DNA from: Orientallactaga sibirica
Taxonomy: Eukaryota; Chordata; Mammalia; Rodentia; Dipodidae
Direction of reading: 5' to 3'
DNA length: 64,000 nucleotides
Assembly (NCBI GenBank): GCA_036365145.1
Contig: JAEOAD010000202.1
Span: 1-64,000, forward strand
Part shown: positions 1 to 12,987 of the stretch, piece by piece
Numbering within the stretch: position 1 is the first letter of the stretch
How the letters are laid out: every line of letters starts with the position of its first letter
Notes under the pieces: model-generated
The model's database searches: none
Told to the model about the DNA's origin: nothing
Seen by the model: the letters and a program-made list of their open reading frames with translations, nothing else
Position numbers and translations under genes: made by a program

Positions 1-206
1 AGATGTACAAGTTAGTAGATTCGCCTCATTTCTAAAGTAGTTTCTTGAGAAAACAAACATCTTCATTGCGAACATTGTACTGTGTGAAATAAGCTAATTC
101 GGTTCTAGGAATCACTTGCTTTCCTACAAAAGAAGGTTGAGTGCAGCAAGTTCAAACTTTCCTAGTTTGTGTAATCTAACAAGATGTACAAGTTAGTAGA
201 TTCGCC

Positions 207-320
207 TCATTTCTAAAGTAGTTTCTTGAGAAAACAAACATCTTCATTGCCGAACATTGTACTTCATTTCTAAAGTAGTTTCTTGAGAAAACAAACATCT
301 TCATTGCGAACATTGTACTG
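207..320 (+). repeat. Partial-monomer tandem duplication of ~57 bp
   Basis: The segment starting tcatttctaaag at 207 restarts at 264, directly after gtact, so about 57 bp of the monomer (upstream half through the central CpG) is present twice. The phase then continues normally. This looks like a small unequal exchange or slippage event inside the array. Confidence 0.8.
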
Positions 321-425
321 TGTGAAATAAGCTAATTCGGTTCTAGGAATCACTTGCTTTCCTACAAAGAAGGTTGAGTGCAGCAAGTTCAAACTTTCTA
401 GTTTGTGTAATCTAACAAGATGTAC

Positions 426-507
426 AAGTTAGTAGATTCGCCTCATTTCTAAAGTAGTTTCTTGAGAAGTTAGTAGATTCGCCTCATTTCTAAAGTAGTT
501 TCTTGAA
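426..507 (+). repeat. Partial-monomer tandem duplication of ~41 bp
   Basis: The stretch aagttagtagattcgcctc begins at 426 and again at 467, immediately after cttgag, giving an offset of 41 bp. With the 57-bp duplication 200 bp upstream, this makes the left edge of the window the least regular part of block 1. Confidence 0.75.
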
Positions 508-997
508 AACAAACATCTTCATTTGCGAACATTGTACTGTGTGAAATAAGCTAGTCGGTTCTAGGAATCACTTGCTTTCCTACAAAGAAGGTTGAGTGCA
601 GCAAGTTCAAACTTTCCTAGTTTGTGTAATCTAACAAGATGTACAAGTTAGTAGATTCGCCTCATTTCTAAAGTAGTTTCTTGAGAAAACAAACATCTTC
701 ATTGCCGAACATTGTACTGTGTGAAATAAGCTAATTCGGTTCTAGGAATCACTTGCTTTCCTACAAAGAAGGTTGAGTGCAGCAAGTTCAAACTTTCCTA
801 GTTTGTGTAATCTAACAAGATGTACAAGTTAGTAGATTCGCCTCATTTCTAAAGTAGTTTCTTGAGAAAACAAACATCTTCATTGCGAACATTGTACTGT
901 GTGAAATAAGCTAATTCGGTTCTAGGAATCACTTGCTTTCCTACAAAGAAGGTTGAGTGCAGCAAGTTCAAACTTTCCTAGTTTGTGTAATCTAACA

Positions 998-1177
998 AGA
1001 TGTACAAGTTAGTAGATTCGCCTCATTTCTAAAGTAGTTTCTTGAGAAAACAAACATCTTCATTGCGAACATTGTACTGTGTGAAATAAGCTAATTCGGT
1101 TCTAGGAATCACTTGCTTTCCTACAAAGAAGGTTGAGTGCAGCAAGTTCAAACTTTCCTAGTTTGTGTAATCTAACA
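998..1177 (+). repeat. Representative 180-bp satellite monomer
   Basis: A clean unit, numbered here from its agatgtacaa start. It has three CpG sites, at monomer positions 22-23, 69-70 and 100-101. Positions 152-168 form a perfect inverted repeat: CAAACT, loop TTCCT, AGTTTG. A second dyad spans the monomer junction: CTAAC (175-179) and GTTAG (11-15 of the next unit) flank a TGTACA palindrome. There is no 17-bp CENP-B box on either strand; TTCG occurs but the downstream CGGG half does not. I do not recognise the monomer as a named satellite family. Confidence 0.9.
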
Positions 1178-4100
1178 AGATGTACAAGTTAGTAGATTCG
1201 CCTCATTTCTAAAGTAGTTTCTTGAAAACAAACATCTTCATTGCCGAACATTGTACTGTGTGAAATAAGCTAATTCGGTTCTAGGAATCACTTGCTTTTC
1301 CTACAAAGAAGGTTGAGTGCAGCAAGTTCAAACTTTCCTAGTTTGTGTAATCTAACAAGATGTACAAGTTAGTAGATTCGCCTCATTTCTAAAGTAGTTT
1401 CTTGAGAAAACAAACATCTTCATTGCGAACATTGTACTGTGTGAAATAAGCTAATTCGGTTCTAGGAATCACTTGCTTTCCTACAAAGAAGGTTGAGTGC
1501 AGCAAGTTCAAACTTTCTAGTTTGTGTAATCTAACAAGATGTACAAGTTAGTAGATTCGCCTCATTTCTAAAGTAGTTTCTTGAGAAAACAAACATCTTC
1601 ATTGCGAACATTGTACTGTGTGAAATAAGCTAATTCGGTTCTAGGAATCACTTGCTTTCCTACAAAGAAGGTTGAGTGCAGCAAGTTCAAACTTTCCTAG
1701 TTTGTGTAATCTAACAAGATGTACAAGTTAGTAGATTCGCCTCATTTCTAAAGTAGTTTCTTGAGAAAACAAACATCTTCATTGCGAACATTGTACTGTG
1801 TGAAATAAGCTAATTCGGTTCTAGGAATCACTTGCTTTCCTACAAAGAAGGTTGAGAGTGCAGCAAGTTCAAACTTTCCTAGTTTGTGTAATCTAACAAG
1901 ATGTACAAGTTAGTAGATTCGCCTCATTTCTAAAGTAGTTTCTTGAGAAAACAAACATCTTCATTGCGAACATTGTACTGTGTGAAATAAGCTAATTCGG
2001 TTCTAGGAATCACTTGCTTTCCTACAAAGAAGGTTGAGTGCAGCAAGTTCAAACTTTCCTAGTTTGTGTAATCTAACAAGATGTACAAGTTAGTAGATTC
2101 GCCTCATTTCTAAAGTAGTTTCTTGAGAAAACAAACATCTTCATTGCGAACATTGTACTGTGTGAAATAAGCTAATTCGGTTCTAGGAATCACTTGCTTT
2201 CCTACAAAGAAGGTTGAGTGCAGCAAGTTCAAACTTTCCTAGTTTGTGTAATCTAACAAGATGTACAAGTTAGTAGATTCGCCTCATTTCTAAAGTAGTT
2301 TCTTGAGAAAACAAACATCTTCATTGCGAACATTGTACTGTGTGAAATAAGCTAATTCGGTTCTAGGAATCACTTGCTTTCCTACAAAGAAGGTTGAGTG
2401 CAGCAAGTTCAAACTTTCCTAGTTTGTGTAATCTAACAAGATGTACAAGTTAGTAGATTCGCCTCATTTCTAAAGTAGTTTCTTGAGAAAACAAACATCT
2501 TCATTGCGAACATTGTACTGTGTGAAATAAGCTAATTCGGTTCTAGGAATCACTTGCTTTCCTACAAAGAAGGTTGAGTGCAGCAAGTTCAAACTTTCCT
2601 AGTTTGTGTAATCTAACAAGATGTACAAGTTAGTAGATTCGCCTCATTTCTAAAGTAGTTTCTTTGAGAAAACAAACATCTTCATTTGCGAACATTGTAC
2701 TGTGTGAAATAAGCTAATTCGGTTCTAGGAATCACTTGCTTTCCTACAAAGAAGGTTGAGTGCAGCAAGTTCAAACTTTCCTAGTGTGTGTAATCTAACA
2801 AGATGTACAAGTTAGTAGATTCGCCTCATTTCTAAAGTAGTTTCTTGAGAAAACAAACATCTTCATTGCGAACATTGTACTGTGTGAAATAAGCTAATTC
2901 GGTTCTAGGAATCACTTGCTTTCCTACAAAGAAGGTTGAGTGCAGCAAGTTCAAACTTTCCTAGTTTGTGTAATCTAACAAGATGTACAAGTTAGTAGAT
3001 TCGCCTCATTTCTAAAGTAGTTTCTTGAGAAAACAAACATCTTCATTGCGAACATTGTACTGTGTGAAATAAGCTAATTCGGTTCTAGGAATCACTTGCT
3101 TTCCTACAAAGAAGGTTGAGTGCAGCAAGTTCAAACTTTCCTAGTTTGTGTAATCTAAAAAGATGTACAAGTTAGTAGATTCGCCTCATTTCTAAAGTAG
3201 TTTCTTGAGAAAACAAACATCTTCATTGCCGAACATTGTACTGTGTGAAATAAGCTAATTCGGTTCTAGGAATCACTTGCTTTCCTACAAAGAAGGTTGA
3301 GTGCAGCAAGTTCAAACTTTCCTAGTTTGTGTAATCTAACAAGATGTACAAGTTAGTAGATTCGCCTCATTTCTAAAGTAGTTTCTTGAGAAAACAAACA
3401 TCTTCATTGCGAACATTGTACTGTGTGAAATAAGCTAATTCGGTTCTAGGAATCACTTGCTTTCCTACAAAGAAGGTTGAGTGCAGCAAGTTCAAACTTT
3501 CCTAGTTTGTGTAATCTAACAAGATGTACAAGTTAGTAGATTCGCCTCATTTCTAAAGTAGTTTCTTGAGAAAACAAACATCTTCATTGCGAACATTGTA
3601 CTGTGTGAAATAAGCTAATTCGGTTCTAGGAATCACTTGCTTTCCTACAAAGAAGGTTGAGTGCAGCAAGTTCAAACTTTCCTAGTTTGTGTAATCTAAC
3701 AAGATGTACAAGTTAGTAGATTCGCCTCATTTCTAAAGTAGTTTTTTGAGAAAACAAACATCTTCATTGCGAACATTGTACTGTGTGAAATAAGCTAATT
3801 CGGTTCTAGGAATCACTTTGCTTTACAAAGAAGGTTGAGTGCAGCAAGTTCAAACTTTCCTAGTTTGTGTAATCTAACAAGATGTACAAGTTAGTAGATT
3901 CGCCTCATTTCTAAAGTAGTTTCTTGAGAAAACAAACATCTTCATTGCGAACATTGTACTGTGTGAAATAAGCTAATTCGGTTCTAGGAATCACTTGCTT
4001 TCCTACAAAGAAGGTTGAGTGCAGCAAGTTCAAACTTTCCTAGTTTGTGTAATCTAACAAGATGTACAAGTTAGTAGATTCGCCTCATTTCTAAAGTAGT

Positions 4101-7100
4101 TTCTTGAGAAAACAAACATCTTCATTGCGAACATTGTACTGTGTGAAAAAAGCTATTCGGTTCTAGGAATCACTTGCTTTCCTACAAAGAAGGTTGAGTG
4201 CAGCAAGTTCAAACTTTCCTAGTTTGTGTAATCTAACAAGATGTACAAGTTAGTAGATTCGCCTCATTTCTAAAGTAGTTTCTTGAGAAAGAAAACAAAC
4301 ATCTTCATTGCGAACATTGTACTGTGTGAAATAAGCTAATTCGGTTCTAGGAATCACTTGCTTTCCTACAAAGAAGGTTGAGTGCAGCAAGTTCAAACTT
4401 TCCTAGTTTGTGTAATCTAACAAGATGTACAAGTTAGTAGATTCGCCTCATTTCTAAAGTAGTTTCTTGAGAAAACAAACATCTTCATTGCCGAACATTG
4501 TACTGTGTGAAAAAAGCTAATTCGGTTCTAGGAATCACTTGCTTTCCTACAAAGAAGGTTGAGTGCAGCAAGTTCAAACTTTCCTAGTTTGTGTAATCTA
4601 ACAAGATGTACAAGTTAGTAGATTCGCCTCATTTCTAAAGTAGTTTCTTGAGAAAACAAACATCTTCATTGCCGAACATTGTACTGTGTGAAATAAGCTA
4701 ATTCGGTTCTAGGAATCACTTGCTTTCCTACAAAGAAGGTTGAGTGCAGCAAGTTCAAACTTTCCTAGTTTGTGTAATCTAACAAGATGTACAAGTTAGT
4801 AGATTCGCCTCATTTCTAAAGTAGTTTCTTGAGAAAACAAACATCTTCATTGCGAACATTGTACTGTGTGAAATAAGCTAATTCGGTTCTAGGAATCACT
4901 TGCTTTCCTACAAAGAAGGTTGAGTGCAGCAAGTTCAAACTTTCCTAGTTTGTGTAATCTAACAAGATGTACAAGTTAGTAGATTCGCCTCATTTCTAAA
5001 GTAGTTTCTTGAGAAAACAAACATCTTCATTGCGAACATTGTACTGTGTGAAATAAGCTAATTCGGTTCTAGGAATCACTTGCTTTCCTACAAAGAAGGT
5101 TGAGTGCAGCAAGTTCAAACTTTTCCTAGTTTGTGTAATCTAACAAGATGTACAAGTTAGTAGATTCGCCTCATTTCTAAAGTAGTTTCTTGAGAAAACA
5201 AACATCTTCATTGGCGAACATTGTACTGTGTGAAATAAGCTAATTCGGTTCTAGGAATCACTTGCTTTCCTACAAAGAAGGTTGAGTGCAGCAAGTTCAA
5301 ACTTTCCTAGTTTGTGTAATCTAACAAGATGTACAAGTTAGTAGATTCGCCTCATTTCTAAAGTAGTTTCTTGAGAAAACAAACATCTTCATTGCCGAAC
5401 ATTGTACTGTGTGAAATAAGCTAATTCGGTTCTAGGAATCACTTGCTTTCCTACAAAGAAGGTTGAGTGCAGCAAGTTCAAACTTTCCTAGTTTGTGTAA
5501 TCTAACAAGATGTACAAGTTAGTAGATTAGCCTCATTTTCAAAGTAGTTTCTTGAAAACAAACATCTTCATTGCCGAACATTGTACTGTGTGAAATAAGC
5601 TAATTCGGTTCTAGGAATCACTTGCTTTCCTACAAAGAAGGTTGAGTGCAGCAAGTTCAAACTTTTCTAGTTTGTGTAATCTAACAAGATGTACAAGTTA
5701 GTAGATTCGCCTCATTTCTAAAGTAGTTTCTCTTGAAAACAAACATCTTCATTGCGAACATTGTACTGTGTGAAATAAGCTAATTCGGTTCTAGGAATCA
5801 CTTGCTTTCCTACAAAGAAGGTTGAGTGCAGCAAGTTCAAACTTTCCTAGTTTGTGTAATCTAACAAGATGTACAAGTTAGTAGATTCGCCTCATTTCTA
5901 AAGTAGTTTCTTGAGAAAACAAACATCTTCATTGCGAACATTGTACTGTGTGAAATAAGCTAATTCGGTTCTAGGAATCACTTGCTTTCCTACAAAGAAG
6001 GTTGAGTGCAGCAAGTTCAAACTTTCCTAGTTTGTGTAATCTAACAAGATGTACAAGTTAGTAGATTCGCCTCATTTCTAAAGTAGTTTCTTGAGAAAAC
6101 AAACATCTTCATTGCCGAACATTGTACTGTGTGAAATAAGCTAATTCGGTTCTAGGAATCACTTGCTTTCCTACAAAGAAGGTTGAGTGCAGCAAGTTCA
6201 AACTTTCCTAGTTTGTGTAATCTAACAAGATGTACAAGTTAGTAGATTCGCCTCATTTCTAAAGTAGTTTCTTGAGAAAACAAACATCTTCATTGCGAAC
6301 ATTGTACTGTGTGAAATAAGCTAATTCGGTTCTAGGAATCACTTGCTTTCCTACAAAGAAGGTTGAGTGCAGCAAGTTCAAACTTTCCTAGTTTGTGTAA
6401 TCTAACAAGATGTACAAGTTAGTAGATTCGCCTCATTTCTAAAGTAGTTTCTTGAGAAAACAAACATCTTCATTGCGAACATTGTACTGTGTGAAATAAG
6501 CTAATTCGGTTCTAGGAATCACTTGCTTTCCTACAAAGAAGGTTGAGTGCAGCAAGTTCAAACTTTCCTAGTTTGTGTAATCTAACAAGATGTACAAGTT
6601 AGTAGATTCGCCTCATTTCTAAAGTAGTTTCTTGAGAAAACAAACATCTTCATTGCCGAACATTGTACTGTGTGAAAAAAGCTAATTCGGTTCTAGGAAT
6701 CACTTGCTTTCCTACAAAGAAGGTTGAGTGCAGCAAGTTCAAACTTTCCTAGTTTGTGTAATCTAACAAGATGTACAAGTTAGTAGATTCGCCTCATTTC
6801 TAAAGTAGTTTCTTGAGAAAACAAACATCTTCATTGCCGAACATTGTACTGTGTGAAATAAGCTAATTCGGTTCTAGGAATCACTTGCTTTCCTACAAAA
6901 AGAAGGTTGAGTGCAGCAAGTTCAAACTTTCCTAGTTTGTGTAATCTAACAAGATGTACAAGTTAGTAGATTCGCCTCATTTCTAAAGTAGTTTCTTGAG
7001 AAAACAAACATCTTCATTGCCGAACATTGTACTGTGAAATAAGCTAATTCGGTTCTAGGAATCACTTGCTTTCCTACAAAGAAGGGTGAGTGCAGCAAGT

Positions 7101-10100
7101 TCAAACTTTCCTAGTTTGTGTAATCTAACAAGATGTACAAGTTAGTAGATTCGCCTCATTTCTAAAGTAGTTTCTTGAGAAAACAAACATCTTCATTGCG
7201 AACATTGTACTGTGTGAAATAAGCTAATTCGGTTCTAGGAATCACTTGCTTTCCTACAAAGAAGGTTGAGTGCAGCAAGTTCAAACTTTCCTAGTTTGTG
7301 TAATCTAACAAGATGTACAAGTTAGTAGATTCGCCTCATTTCTAAAGTAGTTTCTTGAGAAAACAAACATCTTCATTGCCGAACATTGTACTGTGTGAAA
7401 TAAGCTAATTCGGTTCTAGGAATCACTTGCTTTCCTACAAAGAAGGTTGAGTGCAGCAAGTTCAAACTTTCCTAGTTTGTGTAATCTAACAAGATGTACA
7501 AGTTAGTAGATTCGCCTCATTTCTAAAGTAGTTTCTTTGAAAACAAACATCTTCATTGCCGAACATTGTACTGTGTGAAATAAGCTAATTCGGTTCTAGG
7601 AATCACTTGCTTTCCTACAAAGAAGGTTGAGTGCAGCAAGTTCAAACTTTCCTAGTTTGTGTAATCTAACAAGATGTACAAGTTAGTAGATTCGCCTCAT
7701 TTCTAAAGTAGTTTCTTGAGAAAACAAACATCTTCATTGCCGAACATTGTACTGTGTGAAATAAGCTAATTCGGTTCTAGGAATCACTTGCTTTCCTACA
7801 AAGAAGGTTGAGTGCAGCAAGTTCAAACTTCCTAGTTTGTGTAATCTAACAAGATGTACAAGTTAGTAGATTCGCCTCATTTCTAAAGTAGTTTCTTGAG
7901 AAAACAAACATCTTCATTGCCGAACATTGTACTGTGTGAAATAAGCTAATTCGGTTCTAGGAATCACTTGCTTTCCTACAAAGAAGGTTGAGTGCAGCAA
8001 GTTCAAACTTTCCTAGTTTGTGTAATCTAACAAGATGTACAAGTTAGTAGATTCGCCTCATTTCTAAAGTAGTTTCTTGAGAAAACAAACATCTTCATTG
8101 CGAACATTGTACTGTGTGAAATAAGCTAATTCGGTTCTAGGAATCACTTGCTTTCCTACAAAGAAGGTTGAGTGCAGCAAGTTCAAACTTTCCTAGTTTG
8201 TGTAATCTAACAAGATGTACAAGTTAGTAGATTCGCCTCATTTCTAAAGTAGTTTCTTGAGAAAACAAACATCTTCATTGCCGAACATTGTACTGTGTGA
8301 AATAAGCTAATTCGGTTCTAGGAATCACTTGCTTTCCTACAACGAAGGTTGAGTGCAGCAAGTTCAAACTTTCCTAGTTTGTGTAATCTAACAAGATGTA
8401 CAAGTTAGTAGATTCGCCTCATTTCTAAAGTAGTTTCTTGAGAAAACAAACATCTTCATTGCCGAACATTGTACTGTGTGAAATAAGCTAATTCGGTTCT
8501 AGGAATCACTTGCTTTCCTACAAAGAAAGGTTGAGTGCAGCAAGTTCAAACTTTCCTAGTTTGTGTAATCTAACAAGATGTACAAGTTAGTAGATTCGCC
8601 TCATTTCTAAAGTTTTCTTTGAAAAAACATCTTCATTGCATTGAACATTGTACTGTGTGAAATAAGCTAATTCGGTTTCTAGGAATCACTTGCTTTCCTA
8701 CAAAGAAGGTTGAGTGCAGCAAGTTCAAACTTTCCTAGTTTGTGTAATCTAACAAGATGTACAAGTTAGTAGATTCGCCTCATTTCTAAAGTAGTTTCTT
8801 GAGAAAACAAACATCTTCATTGCGAACATTGTACTGTGTGAAATAAGCTAATTCGGTTCTAGGAATCACTTGCTTTCCTACAAAGAAGGTTGAGTGCAGC
8901 AAGTTCAAACTTTCCTAGTTTGTGTAATCTAACAAGATGTACAAGTTAGTAGATTCGCCTCATTTCTAAAGTAGTTTCTTGAGAAAACAAACATCTTCAT
9001 TGCCGAACATTGTACTGTGTGAAATAAGCTAATTCGGTTCTAGGAATCACTTGCTTTCCTACAAAGAAGGTTGAGTGCAGCAAGTTCAAACTTTCCTAGT
9101 TTGTGTAATCTAACAAGATGTACAAGTTAGTAGATTCGCCTCATTTCTAAAGTAGTTTCTTGAGAAAACAAACATCTTCATTGCCGAACATTGTACTGTG
9201 TGAAATAAGCTAATTCGGTTCTAGGAATCACTTGCTTTCCTACAAAGAAGGTTGAGTGCAGCAAGTTCAAACTTTCCTAGTTTGTGTAATCTAACAAGAT
9301 GTACAAGTTAGTAGATTCGCCTCATTTCTAAAGTAGTTTCTTGAGAAAACAAACATCTTCATTGCGAACATTGTACTGTGTGAAATAAGCTAATTCGGTT
9401 CTAGGAATCACTTGCTTTCCTACAAAGAAGGTTGAGTGCAGCAAGTTCAAACTTTCCTAGTTTGTGTAATCTAACAAGATGTACAAGTTAGTAGATTCGC
9501 CTCATTTCTAAAGTAGTTTCTTGAGAAAACAAACATCTTCATTGCGAACATTGTACTGTGTGAAATAAGCTAATTCGGTTCTAGGAATCACTTGCTTTCC
9601 TACAAAGAAGGTTGAGTGCAGCAAGTTCAAACTTTCCTAGTTTGTGTAATCTAACAAGATGTACAAGTTAGTAGATTCGCCTCATTTCTAAAGTAGTTTC
9701 TTGAGAAAACAAACATCTTCATTGCGAACATTGTACTGTGTGAAATAAGCTAATTCGGTTCTAGGAATCACTTGCTTTCCTACAAAGAAGGTTGAGTGCA
9801 GCAAGTTCAAACTTTCCTAGTTTGTGTAATCTAACAAGATGTACAAGTTAGTAGATTCGCCTCATTTCTAAAGTAGTTTCTTGAGAAAACAAACATCTTC
9901 ATTGCGAACATTGTACTGTGTGAAATAAGCTAATTCGGTTCTAGGAATCACTTGCTTTCCTACAAAGAAGGTTGAGTGCAGCAAGTTCAAACTTTCCTAG
10001 TTTGTGTAATCTAACAAGATGTACAAGTTAGTAGATTCGCCTCATTTCTAAAGTAGTTTCTTGAGAAAACAAACATCTTCATTGCCGAACATTGTACTGT

Positions 10101-11004
10101 GTGAAATAAGCTAATTCGGTTCTAGGAATCACTTGCTTTCCTACAAAGAAGGTTGAGTGCAGCAAGTTCAAACTTTCCTAGTTTGTGTAATCTAACAAGA
10201 TGTACAAGTTAGTAGATTCGCCTCATTTCTAAAGTAGTTTCTTGAGAAAACAAACATCTTCATTGCCGAACATTGTACTGTGTGAAATAAGCTAATTCGG
10301 TTCTAGGAATCACTTGCTTTCCTACAAAGAAGGTTGAGTGCAGCAAGTTCAAACTTTCCTAGTTTGTGTAATCTAACAAGATGTACAAGTTAGTAGATTC
10401 GCCTCATTTCTAAAGTAGTTTCTTGAGAAAACAAACATCTTCATTGCGAACATTGTACTGTGTGAAATAAGCTAATTCGGTTCTAGGAATCACTTGCTTT
10501 CCTACAAAGAAGGTTGAGTGCAGCAAGTTCAAACTTTCCTAGTTTGTGTAATCTAACAAGATGTACAAGTTAGTAGATTCGCCTCATTTCTAAAGTAGTT
10601 TCTTGAGAAAACAAACATCTTCATTGCCGAACATTGTACTGTGTGAAATAAGCTAATTCGGTTCTAGGAATCACTTGCTTTCCTACAAAAGAAGGTTGAG
10701 TGCAGCAAGTTCAAACTTTCCTAGTTTGTGTAATCTAACAAGATGTACAAGTTAGTAGATTCGCCTCATTTCTAAAGTAGTTTCTTGAAAACAAACATCT
10801 TCATTGCCGAACATTGTACTGTGTGAAATAAGCTAATTCGGTTCTAGGAATCACTTGCTTTCCTACACAAAGAAGGTTGAGTGCAGCAAGTTCAAACTTT
10901 CCTAGTTTGTGTAATCTAACAAGATGTACAAGTTAGTAGATTCGCCTCATTTCTAAAGTAGTTTCTTGAGAAAACAAACATCTTCATTGCGAACATTGTA
11001 CTGT

Positions 11005-11030
11005 GTGAAATAAGCTATTCGCCTCATTTC
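11005..11030 (+). other. Internal ~103-bp monomer deletion at an attcg microhomology
   Basis: The monomer runs as far as aagct (position 95) and jumps to attcgcctc (position 19 of the next unit). Both sites contain attcg, once before ggttct and once before cctcat. The junction therefore looks like a deletion between short direct repeats within the array. Confidence 0.8.
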
Positions 11031-11748
11031 TAAAGTAGTTTCTTGAGAAAACAAACATCTTCATTGCCGAACATTGTACTGTGTGAAATAAGCTAATTCG
11101 GTTCTAGGAATCACTTGCTTTCCTACTAAGAAGGTTGAGTGCAGCAAGTTCAAACTTTCCTAGTTTGTGTAATCTAACAAGATGTACAAGTTAGTAGATT
11201 CGCCTCATTTCTAAAGTAGTTTCTTGAGAAAACAAACATCTTCATTGCCGAACATTGTACTGTGTGAAATAAGCTAATTCGGTTCTAGGAATCACTTGCT
11301 TTCCTACAAAGAAGGTTGAGTGTGCAGCAAGTTCAAACTTTCCTAGTTTGTGTAATCGAACAAGATGTACAAGTTAGTAGATTCGCCTCATTTCTAAAGT
11401 AGTTTCTTGAGAAAACAAACATCTTCATTGCCGAACATTGTACTGTGTGAAATAAGCTAATTCGGTTCTAGGAATCACTTGCTTTCCTACAAAGAAGGTT
11501 GAGTGCAGCAAGTTCAAAATTTTCCTAGTTTGTGTAATCTAACAAGATGTACAAGTTAGTAGATTCGCCTCATTTCTAAAGTAGTTTCTTGAGAAAACAA
11601 ACATCTTCATTGCGAACATTGTACTGTGTGAAATAAGCTAATTAGGTTCTAGGAATCACTTGCTTTCCTACAAAGAAGGTTGAGTGCAGCAAGTTCAAAC
11701 TTTCCTAGTTTGTGTAATCTAACAAGATGTACAAGTTAGTAGATTCGC

Positions 11749-12987
11749 CTTTAGAACTCCAGTCTCCATCATATCCCCTCCCTTTCTCCATTAGTCTCTC
11801 TCTAATTTGATGACATCATCTTTCTCTTCTATTTTGAGGTCTTGCAAAGGTATTGCTAGGCACTGCAAGATCATGGATATCGAGGCCAATTTCTGTCTGG
11901 GCAGCTGCATAGTAAGAGATCATATCCTTCCTTTGGCTCTTCCATTCTATCCGTCCCCTCTTCCGCAATGGTCCCTGAGCCACTGGAGGATGTGACAGAG
12001 GTGTTTCAGTGGTAGGCACTCCTCCATCCCTTCTTCTCAGCACTATGTTGCCTTTTGTGTCCTCCCAGTGGTCATCACCATCTGAAAAGAGAAGCTTCTC
12101 TAGCCAGAAGTGAGAATAGCGTTAATATGTGGACATGAACATTTAGTGTAGTGTCCCCAGGGCAGCTTGGTTGGAATAATATATACATTTAGTCAGACAT
12201 GAGCAGGCTTATACCCCAAGGCTCATGACCTCACCTACCATAGACTTTTACTTAGGTTTTTCAGTACCGGGTATGTATTCCCTCCCGTAGAGAGGGCCTT
12301 CAGTCAATTATGGAGCAGTTGGTTACCCCAAGAGTAGACACGCCACTATTGCACCCGTTCAGTCATTGGGCCTGTCTGGCCAAGCTTGAATATTCAGCAT
12401 CCACTATTTTCACTGTTGATGGCTTCTGTCTCCCATACACTGCGTACAGTGCAGCTTTTCCAGCTTTCAGTTGGCTGGTCTACAGGGAGAAGGTTTTCTG
12501 CTCAGCACCAGCTTGCTTTCTCAGTGTCCTTGCCTCTCAGGCATGAGATGTCTTCAGGAATAGGGTCTTACTATCTATTTCTCTAGGGAAACCAAGGGCT
12601 TTGGCAAAAGCCTTAATGTTTTGGAGGCTACCGGGACCTCCTTGGCCAACATCTCACTGGAAGGAGTTCCATCCCAGGTACTGAAAATTTTCTAGTAACA
12701 GTCTACATCTTCTAGATGTGACCTTAATCAAAAAAGTAGTTTTACATATGTCTTATTGATAATATCTTGAGTTTAGATTGTCCCTTCCCCTGCCCTTTTT
12801 GTATGCATTCTCTTCCCATGGCCTTGCTTAGGCCATTCCCTCCCTGTACTCAGTTCTTCTACTTACATATGTGTATTACCATACACTTAAGTCCTTCCCT
12901 TTCTTCCCTCCCTTATAGCCTTTTACCGCTTACTGGTTTCTGGTACCTATTTTTGGTTCCAGTTCATACAAGTCTATACATTGGTAG
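11749..12987 (-). other. L1 3' untranslated region, truncated before the poly-A tail
   Basis: About 1.24 kb follows the ORF2 stop. On the minus strand it includes purine-rich tracts (plus-strand cctccc and ttccctttcttccctccc, 12889-12914), which are typical of L1 3'UTRs. Comparison with the L1 fragment at 20.5 kb shows that the terminal ~130 bp and the poly-A tail are missing here. Small open frames on both strands in this stretch have no recognisable product. Confidence 0.82.

Larger units (their letters stand above)
1..11750 (+). repeat. Satellite array block 1: ~180-bp monomer, about 65 head-to-tail copies
   Basis: One unit of 180 or 181 bp repeats head to tail without change of orientation. 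The lines at 841, 1021 and 1201 start at the same monomer phase, which fixes the period. Copies are nearly identical; most differences are single-base indels. The commonest is an extra C before the central CpG (gcgaac versus gccgaac), which makes the 181-bp form. Another recurrent change shortens ttgagaaaac to ttgaaaac (for example near 505, 1222, 5550 and 10786). I see no higher-order repeat of several monomers. GC is about 36%. The block carries no credible gene. Length and homogeneity fit a centromeric or pericentromeric satellite, but location is inferred from structure only. Confidence 0.97.

Noticed and set aside
998..1177. CENP-B box
   Set aside because: TTCG occurs at aattcggttctagg and, on the other strand, at gttcggcaatg, but neither has the required A and CGGG at the following fixed positions.
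1..11750. CRISPR-like array of regular repeats
   Set aside because: The whole unit repeats with no unique spacers, and the surroundings are vertebrate L1 and ERV.
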